Below the pieces are notes generated by a model, which saw nothing but the letters and a program-made list of their open reading frames with translations, did no database searches and was not told the DNA's origin. Below, one piece after another: positions 32,514-40,977 of a stretch of 44,850 bases of DNA (position 1 is its first letter; every line of letters starts with the position of its first letter). A program made the position numbers and the translations under genes. Source of the stretch: Bacilli bacterium (GTDB lineage Bacteria > Bacillota_I > Bacilli_A > ML615J-28 > CAG-698); the NCBI GenBank assembly GCA_918272565.1, contig CAKJYW010000045.1, forward strand, positions 1 to 44,850, written 5' to 3'.

Positions 32514-33896
32514 TTATCTTGTTATAAACATAATCATGTAAATTGGTAATTGATATATTACACTAGTTTCTTTTTTTACATTACATTCACCAAATACATA
32601 AGCTTCTTTTATTTCATACATCTTAACTAGATTGTTCAGAGCGCTGTGATTATAAACACTCATTTCATTTGTCTTTCCTGATTTCACTTCTATTGGCAAG
32701 ACTTCATTATTATATTCGATTACAAAATCAACTTCTCCATGTTTTTTAGAATTATAATAGTATAATCTCTCATTAAACCCATGAGCCCATAGTTCTTCTG
32801 CCACAACATTCTCAAATGGAGCACCATAGTTTATTTCTTTTTCGTTTTTCAAAAGTTTCTCTCTAATACCAGTTTCAAAAAGCATTGTTCCGAGCATTCC
32901 TATATCACTCAAAAACAATTTCAAAGTTTTTCTTTCGCTAGATAATACTAAAGGTGATATTGCTTCAGTAACGTTATAAACAGGCAAAGCAACACCGGCA
33001 TTGGTTAACCAGATAAACTCGTCTTCTATTTTATGATTTTTTAAATATGTTTTTTCAATAACATGTGAACTAACAAACCTTTTATTCTTGTTATTTAATT
33101 CTGAAGGTATAGCATTATAAATATCCCTTACTCTTAATTTCTTACCTTCATCATAAATATATGTTGTTATATCATATGTATATTTACTAATTATTTGATT
33201 ATATGCTTCTTGTACTTTGAATATATTCTTACTTGCAATATATTCGTTTAGTGCTTCAGGCATTCCACCAATAAGAACATATTCTTTAAAATAGCTTAAG
33301 AATAAATTATTAACTGCTTCGTCCACTGCATTCTTTTCAAAGAAGCATTCTTTAACATAATTAATGGCACTTTTTCCTACTCCTTTTGCCCATAGAAACT
33401 CCTCAAAATCTAATGGATACATCTGATATTCATCAAAATAACCTGTAGGATTTAAGACAATGTCTCTAACTGCAACCCCCAAAAGAGATCCACTCATTAT
33501 GTATCTGTAGTCACCATCAATAACTAGTTTTTTCATTGCAGTTATAATATCTTGGCTGTTTAAATCGAGTTTTCCTTTATTTCTTAATTCCTCCCTCCTT
33601 TGATATAAAAGTTGTATTTCATCAAAAAAGATAATAGTTTTAGATGGAACGAGTCTTTCTCCTGCAATAGTTGATAAATTAATTATTAATTGCTCAGAAT
33701 TTCTAAGCTGAGCAAATAAATCGATCAAATCTGTTCTAATTGCAAAATTGATACTGACTACATTTTCAAAGTTATTACTAATAAATTTTTCTATTGAGTA
33801 TGTCTTTCCTATCTGACGAGCGCCTTTTACTAATAGAGCTGTTTTTCTTTCATTTAGCCAAAAATTTAAATACTCATCTAATTTTCTTTTAAGCAT
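32514..33896 (-). CDS. AAA ATPase with DUF4143 domain
   Basis: 460 residues of the common AAA_14-DUF4143 family. Walker A is GARQIGKT (25-32), Walker B TIIFFDEIQLL (about 87-97), sensor-type MSGSLLG follows. The C-terminal DUF4143 part ends in GEVDFVIEYNNEVLPIEVKSGK, a PD-(D/E)XK nuclease-like D...E-x-K arrangement. Function is unproved; members are often accessory genes and some are suspected of roles in DNA transactions or toxin-antitoxin-like systems. It stands alone with an operator-like promoter. RBS AAGAGGTG. Confidence 0.9.
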   Translation of the reverse strand: MLKRKLDEYLNFWLNERKTALLVKGARQIGKTYSIEKFISNNFENVVSINFAIRTDLIDLFAQLRNSEQLIINLSTIAGERLVPSKTIIFFDEIQLLYQRREELRNKGKLDLNSQDIITAMKKLVIDGDYRYIMSGSLLGVAVRDIVLNPTGYFDEYQMYPLDFEEFLWAKGVGKSAINYVKECFFEKNAVDEAVNNLFLSYFKEYVLIGGMPEALNEYIASKNIFKVQEAYNQIISKYTYDITTYIYDEGKKLRVRDIYNAIPSELNNKNKRFVSSHVIEKTYLKNHKIEDEFIWLTNAGVALPVYNVTEAISPLVLSSERKTLKLFLSDIGMLGTMLFETGIREKLLKNEKEINYGAPFENVVAEELWAHGFNERLYYYNSKKHGEVDFVIEYNNEVLPIEVKSGKTNEMSVYNHSALNNLVKMYEIKEAYVFGECNVKKETSVIYQLPIYMIMFITR

Positions 33897-33910
33897 AATT
33901 CACCTCTTAC

Positions 33911-33945
33911 AGTGATATTATATCACTAGGTACGGAAAACTGCAA
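33911..33945 (-). promoter_or_regulatory. Promoter of the DUF4143 gene with a palindrome on the -10 box
   Basis: On the minus strand TTGCAG (33945-33940), exact 17-bp spacer, TATAAT (33922-33917). The -10 box is the heart of a perfect 17-bp palindrome AGTGATAT-T-ATATCACT (33911-33927), a likely operator. The mRNA leader would be about 14 bases. Confidence 0.75.
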
Positions 33946-33987
33946 GTAAAAAATGGCCTAAAGTACGGAAAACTGCAAGTAAAAAAT
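33931..33987. repeat. Tandem direct repeats, 24 bp, upstream of the DUF4143 gene
   Basis: Two identical 24-base copies at 33931-33954 and 33964-33987, beginning TACGGAAAACTGCAAG, repeat with a 33-bp step (about three helical turns). The proximal copy contains the -35 box. The distal copy ends in the T run of the efp terminator. Confidence 0.85.
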
Positions 33988-34008
33988 CCTAGTAGCTTTC
34001 TACTAGGA
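33981..34008 (-). terminator. Terminator of the epimerase-efp operon
   Basis: A 9-bp stem TCCTAGTAG/CTACTAGGA with a 4-base loop and six T on the minus strand. Its T tail forms the end of the distal 24-bp repeat. Confidence 0.9.
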
Positions 34009-34025
34009 TAATTAATTACTTAAAT

Positions 34026-34592
34026 TTAAGCTCTAGAACAATATTTACCTTCATTAGTATTAACAATAATCACATCGCCTTCATTAATAAATAAAGGAAC
34101 TAAAATCTTATACCCAGTTTCTAGAACTGCACCCTTTTGAGGGTTTTGTGTAGAGTTACCTCTAACGTTAGGATCACATTCACTTACCTTAATCTCAACT
34201 TTTTCTGGAATAATGATATTTAGGATTTCTCCTTCATAATCAACAATCAATACTTCCATTCCTTCAGTCATGAAATTAAGTTCCCAAGCGAGTCTATCAT
34301 TATCAATTTCAACTTGTTCGTATGTTTCAGTATCCATAAAAGCGCAAGATGAACCAGTGTTATAGATATATTGCATCTTTTTCTTTTCGATTTGAGCAAC
34401 TTCAATCTTAATTCCATTTTGGAAAGAATATTCGATTGTGGAACCAGTTCTTAAATTCTTCATCTTTGTTCTAACAAATGCTTGACCTTTACCAGGTTTA
34501 ACATGTTGAAACTCTAAGATTTGATATATACTATCATCCCATAAAATTGTCATTCCATTTTTAAAATCATTACTTGATACCATTTCTGCCAT
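34026..34592 (-). CDS. efp: Translation elongation factor P
   Basis: A 188-residue EF-P with three beta-barrel domains: MVSSNDFKNGMTILWDDSIYQ and the loop HVKPGKGQAFVR, whose K35 is the position normally modified to reach the peptidyl-transferase centre, then SIEYSFQNGIKIEVAQIEKK and the C-terminal RGNSTQNPQKGAVLETG. It relieves ribosome stalling at polyproline. No modification genes are in the window. It starts 12 bases after the aldose epimerase gene and shares that promoter. RBS AGGAGG. Confidence 0.97.
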   Translation of the reverse strand: MAEMVSSNDFKNGMTILWDDSIYQILEFQHVKPGKGQAFVRTKMKNLRTGSTIEYSFQNGIKIEVAQIEKKKMQYIYNTGSSCAFMDTETYEQVEIDNDRLAWELNFMTEGMEVLIVDYEGEILNIIIPEKVEIKVSECDPNVRGNSTQNPQKGAVLETGYKILVPLFINEGDVIIVNTNEGKYCSRA

Positions 34593-34604
34593 AAATTATT
34601 CCTC

Positions 34605-35486
34605 CTAATCAATTATCTCCATTACGTATCCAACTTTATATTTCTCGTTCTTCTTTAATTTAATCAAATCAGCTTTCTTTAAGAAATCTTTGTCTGAATC
34701 AACTAAATCATTATATCCATTCCATGGTTCTATACAAATAAATGGTGCATCATTAAATGGTGTCCAAATTGCTAGAGTCTTAAATCCATCAAAGCTAAAC
34801 TTAATTCCTAGTCCTTTAGGATTAAGTAGCTTAACGCTTTTACTTTTGACATTAGTATTAATGATTGTATCTAAAAAGAACATGTTCTTTGTTAAGTTTA
34901 ATACTTTTAATCCTCTATACCTAGCATCAATCCTACTAAAATCAAGGGTTGCATTAGGCATAATATGAGGAGAATCAAATGATTCAGTTTCACTAAATTC
35001 AATTACATAGTCCTTAAAACTTTCACCTTCGTAAATTGGGCAGTTAAATGCAGGATGGCCTCCTATATTAAAAGGCATCTCCTCTTCCCCAATATTCTCT
35101 ACTTCAACATTAGTAAATACTTTTTTACCATCTATCTTATAACTAATAGTAACTTTATATTTAAATGGATATTCTTTTAATGTCTCATCACTATAACAAT
35201 TTTCAAAAACAAGTTCGCTATTTGTCTTATTAACTAACTTAAATTCTTGATTTCGTAATATTCCGTGTTGACGATGTTTATATAATTTACCATTAAAATA
35301 AGTTTCTTTATCTTTTAAAGTCCCAACTACAGGCCAAAGAATCGGTGCAGAGTAGCTCCAATACTTAGGGTCGCTACACCAAATATAATTAACGCCCTTA
35401 TTGCTTTCTAGCTTTTTAAGCTCTGCTCCATAGCTAGACACTTCAATGTTTAAAAACTCATTTTCAATTTTCCATCTTTCACTCAT
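34605..35486 (-). CDS. Aldose 1-epimerase family (LacX-like) protein
   Basis: A 293-residue galactose-mutarotase-fold protein. It has the N-terminal YGAELKKLE, the substrate-contact GTLKDKETYFNGKLYKHRQHGILRNQ (His), NIGGHPAFNCPI (second His), and the C-terminal catalytic Glu region APFICIEPWNGYND. LacX-type members of this family interconvert alpha and beta anomers of sugars or sugar phosphates; the sugar is unknown. RBS AGAGG. Promoter at 35512-35540. Confidence 0.92.
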   Translation of the reverse strand: MSERWKIENEFLNIEVSSYGAELKKLESNKGVNYIWCSDPKYWSYSAPILWPVVGTLKDKETYFNGKLYKHRQHGILRNQEFKLVNKTNSELVFENCYSDETLKEYPFKYKVTISYKIDGKKVFTNVEVENIGEEEMPFNIGGHPAFNCPIYEGESFKDYVIEFSETESFDSPHIMPNATLDFSRIDARYRGLKVLNLTKNMFFLDTIINTNVKSKSVKLLNPKGLGIKFSFDGFKTLAIWTPFNDAPFICIEPWNGYNDLVDSDKDFLKKADLIKLKKNEKYKVGYVMEIID

Positions 35487-35511
35487 GTTAATACCTCTTT
35501 TTTACTCTACT

Positions 35512-35540
35512 ATTATACTAATTTATCCATTAATCTTCAA
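35512..35540 (-). promoter_or_regulatory. Promoter of the epimerase-efp operon
   Basis: On the minus strand TTGAAG (35540-35535), 17-bp spacer, TATAAT (35517-35512). Its -35 occupies the same bases as the ispH -35 on the other strand (35536-35541). Confidence 0.85.
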
Positions 35541-35564
35541 ACTATTTTTAAAACATGCTATAAT
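35536..35564 (+). promoter_or_regulatory. Promoter of ispH
   Basis: TTCAAA (35536-35541), 17-bp spacer with a TGC extension, TATAAT (35559-35564). The -35 overlaps that of the divergent epimerase promoter. Confidence 0.8.
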
Positions 35565-35580
35565 TACTTTGGTGATAAAC

Positions 35581-36477
35581 ATGAATAAAGAGAAATTTAT
35601 AATAACAAAAGCTCATCCTCAAGGCTTCTGTGATGGCGTTGTTAGAGCAATAAAACTAACTAAAGATGCTCTTATGTCTAAAGATGCAAAAAGACCAATC
35701 TATATCTTAGGTAGCACTGTTCATAATAAAGAAATCTCTAAAGCATTTGCTTCCTTAGGTTTAATAAAAATTAGTCATGAGGATTTAATAAACATAAAAG
35801 AAGGCACAGTTATAATATCAGCCCATGGCGTTGCGCCTTCTGTTTATGAAACACTAAAAAAGAATAATGTAGATATAATAGATACTACATGTAAAAAGGT
35901 TGTGGCACTGCATGACTTAATTAAAGAAAAGATAAATTTAGGTTATACTGTTATTTTCATGGGTAAAGCTAACCACGAAGAAACAATTGGAGCACTAGGA
36001 ATATCAGATAAAGTGTTATTATTTGATGAAAACATAGACTATTCAAAAATAGATAAAGCTATATTAGTTTGTCAAACAACATTATGTTTTAGTGATGTGG
36101 CTAATAAATTTAGTGAACTAAAACAAAAATATCCTAGCCTTGAACTATCATGTGAAATCTGTGATGCAACTAGAGTTAGACAAAGCGCTGCGCTAAATGC
36201 CAGTAAAACAAGTGATCTAGTATTGGTTGTGGGAGATAAGGAAAGTAACAACGCTAATACATTAGTAAAAACCATTAAAAACACTAATAAAGAATGTTAC
36301 TTAATTGAAGGAGTATCCGACTTAAAAGATATCAATTTAAATAACATTAAAAATATCACTATCACTTCAGCTGCGTCAACCCCAAAAGTAATAGTTAATG
36401 AAGTAATTGATACATTAAATAATATCGATACAGCTGACTTTAAAACAAAAATAGAATTATTAGATTATATAAAATAG
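35581..36477 (+). CDS. ispH: 4-hydroxy-3-methylbut-2-enyl diphosphate reductase
   Basis: A 298-residue Fe-S reductase doing the last step of the MEP isoprenoid pathway, making IPP and DMAPP. The three Fe-S cysteines are visible: C17 in GFCDGVVRAI, C104 in DTTCKKV and C194 in CEICDATRVRQ, together with TVHNKEI, ISAHGV, GKANHEETIG and SAASTP. Start at ATG 35581 with a weak GGTGA site; upstream in-frame ATGs (from 35446) lie before the promoter and are not used. Divergent from the epimerase operon. Confidence 0.97.
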   Translation: MNKEKFIITKAHPQGFCDGVVRAIKLTKDALMSKDAKRPIYILGSTVHNKEISKAFASLGLIKISHEDLINIKEGTVIISAHGVAPSVYETLKKNNVDIIDTTCKKVVALHDLIKEKINLGYTVIFMGKANHEETIGALGISDKVLLFDENIDYSKIDKAILVCQTTLCFSDVANKFSELKQKYPSLELSCEICDATRVRQSAALNASKTSDLVLVVGDKESNNANTLVKTIKNTNKECYLIEGVSDLKDINLNNIKNITITSAASTPKVIVNEVIDTLNNIDTADFKTKIELLDYIK

Positions 36478-36512
36478 GGAGTTCAAAATGATACTATATC
36501 ATTTTAAGCTCC
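36478..36512. terminator. Bidirectional terminator of ispH and the AbiEi-like gene
   Basis: A 16-bp imperfect stem GGAGTTCAAAATGATA/TATCATTTTAAGCTCC with a 3-base loop; T-rich on the plus side (CTTTATTTTT), and A-rich (AAAATAGG) on the other. The genes converge here. Confidence 0.85.
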
Positions 36513-36520
36513 TTTATTTT

Positions 36521-37141
36521 TCATAATTCATTTAATACTCCATTTACCAAAAGATTTTTTATTGCCTTAGATGGGAAAAATATTGAAATATTTAAAAGTT
36601 GCTCTTTCGTTGTTCCCGTTTTATTAGCATAATCCTTTATTTTTTTCTTCGAATAATCACTTATTTTTTCTCCTAAATCACACTCATTAAACAATTCCAT
36701 AATTGTATATGCCCCTACATTTTCTTTATTGATTTGACATTTAGATTGCTTAAGAATGTATTTCCTATTTTTTAACATTATTTCTCTACGCCTTGTTGAT
36801 TCATTATTTGTTACAACTTCAATAACGCCAGCCATCTGTGTTGTTATTGAAAAAGTATTTAATAGTTTTATACCACCATAAATTCCATATACATTTTCAT
36901 CATCTCTTAGATATTTCTTTTCAATAACCATATCTGCGTTTATTGTTGATGGGCCGATAATAGTTTCAGTAGGCATAAAATATACACCATCTGTATATTT
37001 TATTAATTCTCCTTTTTCTATTGAGTTAGTAATAAGTCTAAAGATTTGTGCCCTTGAATATTCTGGAAATAGTTTTAATATTTCCTTTGTGAATATCGGA
37101 GTATTTGAATCATATGCCATTCTTATTTTTTCCATGAACAT
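36521..37141 (-). CDS. AbiEi antitoxin-like/DUF6088 transcriptional regulator
   Basis: 206 residues. The N-terminal 60 residues form a winged-helix region (FTKEILKLFPEYSRAQIFRLITNSIEKGELIKYTDGVYFMPT) like AbiEi antitoxins; the rest (NADMVIEKKYL ... GIYGGIKLLNTFSITTQMAGVIEVVTNNES) matches DUF6088 proteins. AbiEi antitoxins normally sit next to an AbiEii nucleotidyltransferase toxin, but here no toxin gene is beside it, so it looks like an orphan. I chose ATG 37141, 8 bases after AGAGG; an upstream start at 37225 would run past the promoter. It probably autoregulates through the operator at 37166-37196. Confidence 0.75.
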   Translation of the reverse strand: MFMEKIRMAYDSNTPIFTKEILKLFPEYSRAQIFRLITNSIEKGELIKYTDGVYFMPTETIIGPSTINADMVIEKKYLRDDENVYGIYGGIKLLNTFSITTQMAGVIEVVTNNESTRRREIMLKNRKYILKQSKCQINKENVGAYTIMELFNECDLGEKISDYSKKKIKDYANKTGTTKEQLLNISIFFPSKAIKNLLVNGVLNEL

Positions 37142-37160
37142 CTTAATCACCTCTATAAAA

Positions 37161-37196
37161 AGTATACTATATTTAACTTTATATGTCAAATATAGT
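37161..37196 (-). promoter_or_regulatory. Promoter and palindromic operator of the AbiEi-like gene
   Basis: On the minus strand TTGACA (37189-37184), 17-bp spacer, TATACT (37166-37161). A perfect 9-bp inverted repeat ACTATATTT/AAATATAGT (37166-37174 and 37188-37196) spans from the -35 to the edge of the -10, 13 bp apart; a good site for autorepression. Confidence 0.8.
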
Positions 37197-37214
37197 CTCA
37201 TTTTTTCAAAAAGT

Positions 37215-37248
37215 AAAAAAGACAATACAAGTTAATGTATTGTCTTTT
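37215..37248 (-). terminator. Terminator of nifJ
   Basis: Perfect 13-bp stem AAAAGACAATACA/TGTATTGTCTTTT with a 6-base loop and a T run on the minus strand, right after the nifJ stop. Confidence 0.93.
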
Positions 37249-37257
37249 ATAAAACTA

Positions 37258-40200
37258 TTACTTAGTATAGTCCATTGCAAGATATCTTTGATACATCTTG
37301 TATCTTCTTTGAGCTTCAGTCTTATTTAATTCTAATAATCTTTCAGCTTCTGCTGGATTAGCTTTAACTAATTGAGCATATCTGTTTTCAGTCATTAGAT
37401 GATCTAAGTACTTATCCCAATCAGGTTCTTTAGAATCAAGTTGGAATGGATTCTTTCCTTCTTCTGCTAGACGTGGGTCAAATCTGAATAATGTCCAGTA
37501 ACCACATTCAACAGCTAACTTAGCTTGTTCTTGAGCTTTATCCATACCAATCTTTAATCCGTGGTTGATACATGGAGCATAAGCGATGATGATTGATGGT
37601 CCATCATAGCTTTCAGCTTCTTTGATAGCCTTAAGCATTTGAGCTTGACTAGCACCATGAGCAATTTCAGCAACATATACATGTCCATAGCTCATTGCGA
37701 TAGCAGCTAAATCTTTCTTCTTACCATGTTTACCACTTGCGGCAAACTTAGCGATAGCAGCTGTAGGACTTGATTTAGAAGCTTGTCCACCAGTGTTAGA
37801 ATATACTTCTGTATCAATTACTAAGATATTAACATCTTCTTGGTTAGCGATAACGTGGTCAAGTCCACCATAACCGATATCGTATGCCCATCCGTCACCA
37901 CCGAAGATCCATTGACTTCTCTTAACGATGTAGTCTTTAAGTTCATTAATCTTAACTAATGTTGGATCAGTTGGATTAGCTAAATACTTTTCAACTTCCT
38001 TAGCAACTTTCTTAGTAACTTCGCCACTTGTTCTATTTTCTAACCATAAAGTGAATAATTCTTTAAGTTCAGCTTTAGCATCTTCTTTAGCGTTATATTC
38101 TTCCATTAATTCACCTAAACGATGTCTTAATGTTTCAGTTGCCATTCTCATACCGTAACCAAACTCAGCATTATCTTCAAATAGTGAGTTAGCCCAAGCA
38201 GGTCCATGACCTTCTTTGTTTGTTGTGAAAGGTGTAGAAGGATATGATCCACTATAAATTGAAGAACATCCAGTAGCATTAGCTACAAGCATTCTATCAC
38301 CGAATAATTGAGTGATTAATTTAATATATGGAGTTTCACCACATCCAGGACATGCACCATTGAATTCAAACAATGGTTGAGCAAATTGAGAGTTCTTAGC
38401 ATTAGCAGTAATATCTACTAAATCAGTCTTATAAGTAACATTTTCAAAGAAGTATTCACTAATCTTATCTTCTTTTTCAGCTAAAACTTCATCAATTGGT
38501 TTCATAGATAGAGCTTTTTCACCCTTCTTACCAGGGCATTGGTTGACGCAGACACCGCATCCTGTACAGTCAGCAGCACTGATTTGCATAGTATATTTCA
38601 AGCCTTCTAAGCCTTTACCGATTGGATTAATGTATTTAGCATCTTTAGGAGCTTTAGCAACTTCTTCAGCAGTTACTAAGAATGGTCTAATAACAGCATG
38701 AGGACATGCAAAGCTACATTGATTACATTGAATACAGTTATCTGGATTCCATGTTGGAACGAATGAAGCAACATAACGTTTTTCAAATGCTGCAGCACCA
38801 TTTGTCATAGTACCATCTTCAAATCCAGTAAATGCACTAACAGGTAGATCATAACCTTTAATAGCATTGATTGGATCAGCGATTCTCTTAACGAATTCAG
38901 GTTTGTTACTATCAGCTGCTTTCTTTTCATCTTTCAAGTTAGCCCATTCAGCCTTAACCTTGATTTCTCTTAAGCCTTCAGCACCACGGTCGATTGCTTT
39001 GTAGTTCATTTCAACAACAGCATCACCCTTCTTAGCATATGCTTTATATGCATATTTCTTCATTAATTCTTGTGCAGTTGCATAAGGCATAATTTGTTCG
39101 TTAAGTTTGAAGAATGCAGATTGTAAAATAGTATTAGTTCTATTCTTTAATCCGATTTCACGAGCTAATGTAATAGCATCGATTGCATAGAACTTAGCAT
39201 GTTTTTCAGCTAATGCTCTCTTGAATGAGTTAGGCATAAATGCTTCAAGTTCTTCATCAGTCTTAACTGTATTTAGTAGGAATGTTCCACCATCTTTTAG
39301 TGATGATAACATATCATATTTTTCAACATATGTATCTAGTGAGCAGCTAATGAAGTCAGCGATTGTTACTAGATATGGAGATCTAATAGGGCTCTTACCG
39401 AAACGTAAGTGGCTACGAGTAACACCACCACTCTTCTTAGAGTCATATGCAAAGTAAGCTTGTGCATAATAATCAGTATTATCACCAATTAATTTGATAG
39501 TTGATTTATTAGCACCAACTGTTCCGTCACTTCCTAGACCAAAGAAAATAAGTTGGCTAGTGCCTTCAGCTGAAGTATCAATTTCATGAGTAACAGGTAA
39601 AGAACGATGAGTAACATCATCATTAATACCAATAGTGAAATGATCTTTAGCTTCGCCTGCTAAATTATCATATACTGCTAAGATTTGACCAGGAGTAGTA
39701 TCTTTACTACTTAATCCATAAACACCACCGATAATTAGAGGTTCTTTTTCTGCGCCATAGAATGCAGCTTTAATATCTAAGTATAGAGGTTCACCAAGTG
39801 CACCTTGTTCTTTAGTTCTGTCAAGTACTGCAATACGTTTAACAGTCTTAGGTAATACTTTTAATAAATACTTAGTTGAGAATGGACGATATAGATGAAC
39901 ATTGATTAAACCAACTTTACGTCCTTCTTTTAATAAGTAGTCAATAACTTCTTTAGTTGTTTCACAAACACTACCCATTGCTACAATTACATCTGTTGCG
40001 TCACTCGCACCATAGTAAGTAAATGGAGCATAATCACGACCAGTTTCTTTACTGATTTCAGCCATATATTCAGCTACAATATCAGGAACAGCTTCGTAAT
40101 ATTTATTTTGAGCTTCTCTTGCTTGGAAGTATACGTCATCATTTTGAGCAGATCCTCTTGTTACAGGATGATTAGGGCTTAGAGCTCTTTCTCTAAATTT

Positions 40201-40806
40201 CTTAACTGCTTCCTTGTCAAGTAATCTTTCATATACTTCGTAAGGCATAACTTCTACTTTTTGAATTTCATGAGATGTTCTGAATCCATCAAAGAAATGC
40301 ATGAATGGAACGCTAGACTTAATAGCACTTAAGTGAGCAACACCACTTAAATCCATAACTTCTTGAACGCTACTTGTAGCTAGCATTGCAAAACCAGTTT
40401 GACGACAAGCCATAACGTCTTGGTGATCACCGAAAATTGATAGTGCTTGTACAGCTAAACTTCTTGCTGATACATGAATAACACCTGGTAGTAATTCACC
40501 AGCGATCTTGTACATATTTGGAATCTTAAGTAAAAGACCTTGAGATGCAGTGAAAGTTGTTGTTAGAGCACCTGATTGTAATGAACCATGTACTGTACCA
40601 GCAGCACCACCTTCAGATTGCATTTCAACAACCTTTACAGGAGCACCAAATAGATTCTTTTGTCCTTTTGCAGCCCATTCATCTACGTATTCAGCCATAG
40701 GTGAAGAAGGAGTAATAGGATAAATACCAGCTACTTCAGTAAATGCATATGCACCCCATGCAGCTGCTTGATTTCCATCCATAGATTGGAATACTTTTTT
40801 TGCCAT
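37258..40806 (-). CDS. nifJ: Pyruvate:ferredoxin (flavodoxin) oxidoreductase
   Basis: About 1182 residues, single-chain PFOR, decarboxylating pyruvate to acetyl-CoA with reduced ferredoxin. Domains in order: pyruvate-binding N-terminus (MDGNQAAAWGAYAFTEVAG, YPITPSSPMAEYVDEWA), the central gamma domain, two [4Fe-4S] motifs (CIQCNQCSFACPH and CTGCGVCVNQCPG, about residues 690-760), then the TPP domain (GACPGCGETPY with GDGWAYDIGYGGLDHV and DTEVYSNTGGQASKSSPT). Start at MAKKVFQ, ATG 40806, 11 bases after GGAGG; the ATG at 40824 lies inside that ribosome site. Monocistronic and strongly promoted; a marker of anaerobic fermentation. Confidence 0.97.
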   Translation of the reverse strand: MAKKVFQSMDGNQAAAWGAYAFTEVAGIYPITPSSPMAEYVDEWAAKGQKNLFGAPVKVVEMQSEGGAAGTVHGSLQSGALTTTFTASQGLLLKIPNMYKIAGELLPGVIHVSARSLAVQALSIFGDHQDVMACRQTGFAMLATSSVQEVMDLSGVAHLSAIKSSVPFMHFFDGFRTSHEIQKVEVMPYEVYERLLDKEAVKKFRERALSPNHPVTRGSAQNDDVYFQAREAQNKYYEAVPDIVAEYMAEISKETGRDYAPFTYYGASDATDVIVAMGSVCETTKEVIDYLLKEGRKVGLINVHLYRPFSTKYLLKVLPKTVKRIAVLDRTKEQGALGEPLYLDIKAAFYGAEKEPLIIGGVYGLSSKDTTPGQILAVYDNLAGEAKDHFTIGINDDVTHRSLPVTHEIDTSAEGTSQLIFFGLGSDGTVGANKSTIKLIGDNTDYYAQAYFAYDSKKSGGVTRSHLRFGKSPIRSPYLVTIADFISCSLDTYVEKYDMLSSLKDGGTFLLNTVKTDEELEAFMPNSFKRALAEKHAKFYAIDAITLAREIGLKNRTNTILQSAFFKLNEQIMPYATAQELMKKYAYKAYAKKGDAVVEMNYKAIDRGAEGLREIKVKAEWANLKDEKKAADSNKPEFVKRIADPINAIKGYDLPVSAFTGFEDGTMTNGAAAFEKRYVASFVPTWNPDNCIQCNQCSFACPHAVIRPFLVTAEEVAKAPKDAKYINPIGKGLEGLKYTMQISAADCTGCGVCVNQCPGKKGEKALSMKPIDEVLAEKEDKISEYFFENVTYKTDLVDITANAKNSQFAQPLFEFNGACPGCGETPYIKLITQLFGDRMLVANATGCSSIYSGSYPSTPFTTNKEGHGPAWANSLFEDNAEFGYGMRMATETLRHRLGELMEEYNAKEDAKAELKELFTLWLENRTSGEVTKKVAKEVEKYLANPTDPTLVKINELKDYIVKRSQWIFGGDGWAYDIGYGGLDHVIANQEDVNILVIDTEVYSNTGGQASKSSPTAAIAKFAASGKHGKKKDLAAIAMSYGHVYVAEIAHGASQAQMLKAIKEAESYDGPSIIIAYAPCINHGLKIGMDKAQEQAKLAVECGYWTLFRFDPRLAEEGKNPFQLDSKEPDWDKYLDHLMTENRYAQLVKANPAEAERLLELNKTEAQRRYKMYQRYLAMDYTK

Positions 40807-40857
40807 ATTTTTTTCTTCCTCCATTAATATTTGAAAACTATTTCAATTTCCTTGCTT

Positions 40858-40886
40858 ATTATAGCATATTTTTCATATATTCTCAA
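40858..40886 (-). promoter_or_regulatory. Promoter of nifJ
   Basis: On the minus strand TTGAGA (40886-40881), 17-bp spacer with TGC, TATAAT (40863-40858). The leader contains a small hairpin TTGAAA/TTTCAA around 40831-40846 just upstream of the Shine-Dalgarno. Confidence 0.85.
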
Positions 40887-40953
40887 TTATTTTTTAAAAT
40901 GCTTTGATATTGTTTTTTCCATCATCTTCCTTTTATTACCACTTGAATAATGA

Positions 40954-40959
40954 TATAAT
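40954..40959 (+). promoter_or_regulatory. -10 box for the radical SAM-sdaA operon
   Basis: TATAAT 18 bases before the start, with AGAGG Shine-Dalgarno between; weak -35. Divergent from nifJ. Confidence 0.5.
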
Positions 40960-40977
40960 TATTTAGAGGATAAATTT

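Noticed and set aside
33931-33987. Tandem 24-bp repeats considered as a CRISPR remnant
   Set aside because: Only two copies, spacer of 9 bases, no cas genes; the first copy holds the -35 box, so a regulatory role fits better.
35446-35580. N-terminal extension of ispH by 45 codons
   Set aside because: It lies upstream of the promoter -10 box and would overlap the epimerase start; IspH normally begins just before the GFC motif.
40806-40824. nifJ start at the upstream ATG (40824)
   Set aside because: This ATG overlaps the GGAGG Shine-Dalgarno itself; MAKKVFQSMDGNQ begins at 40806 as in the family.
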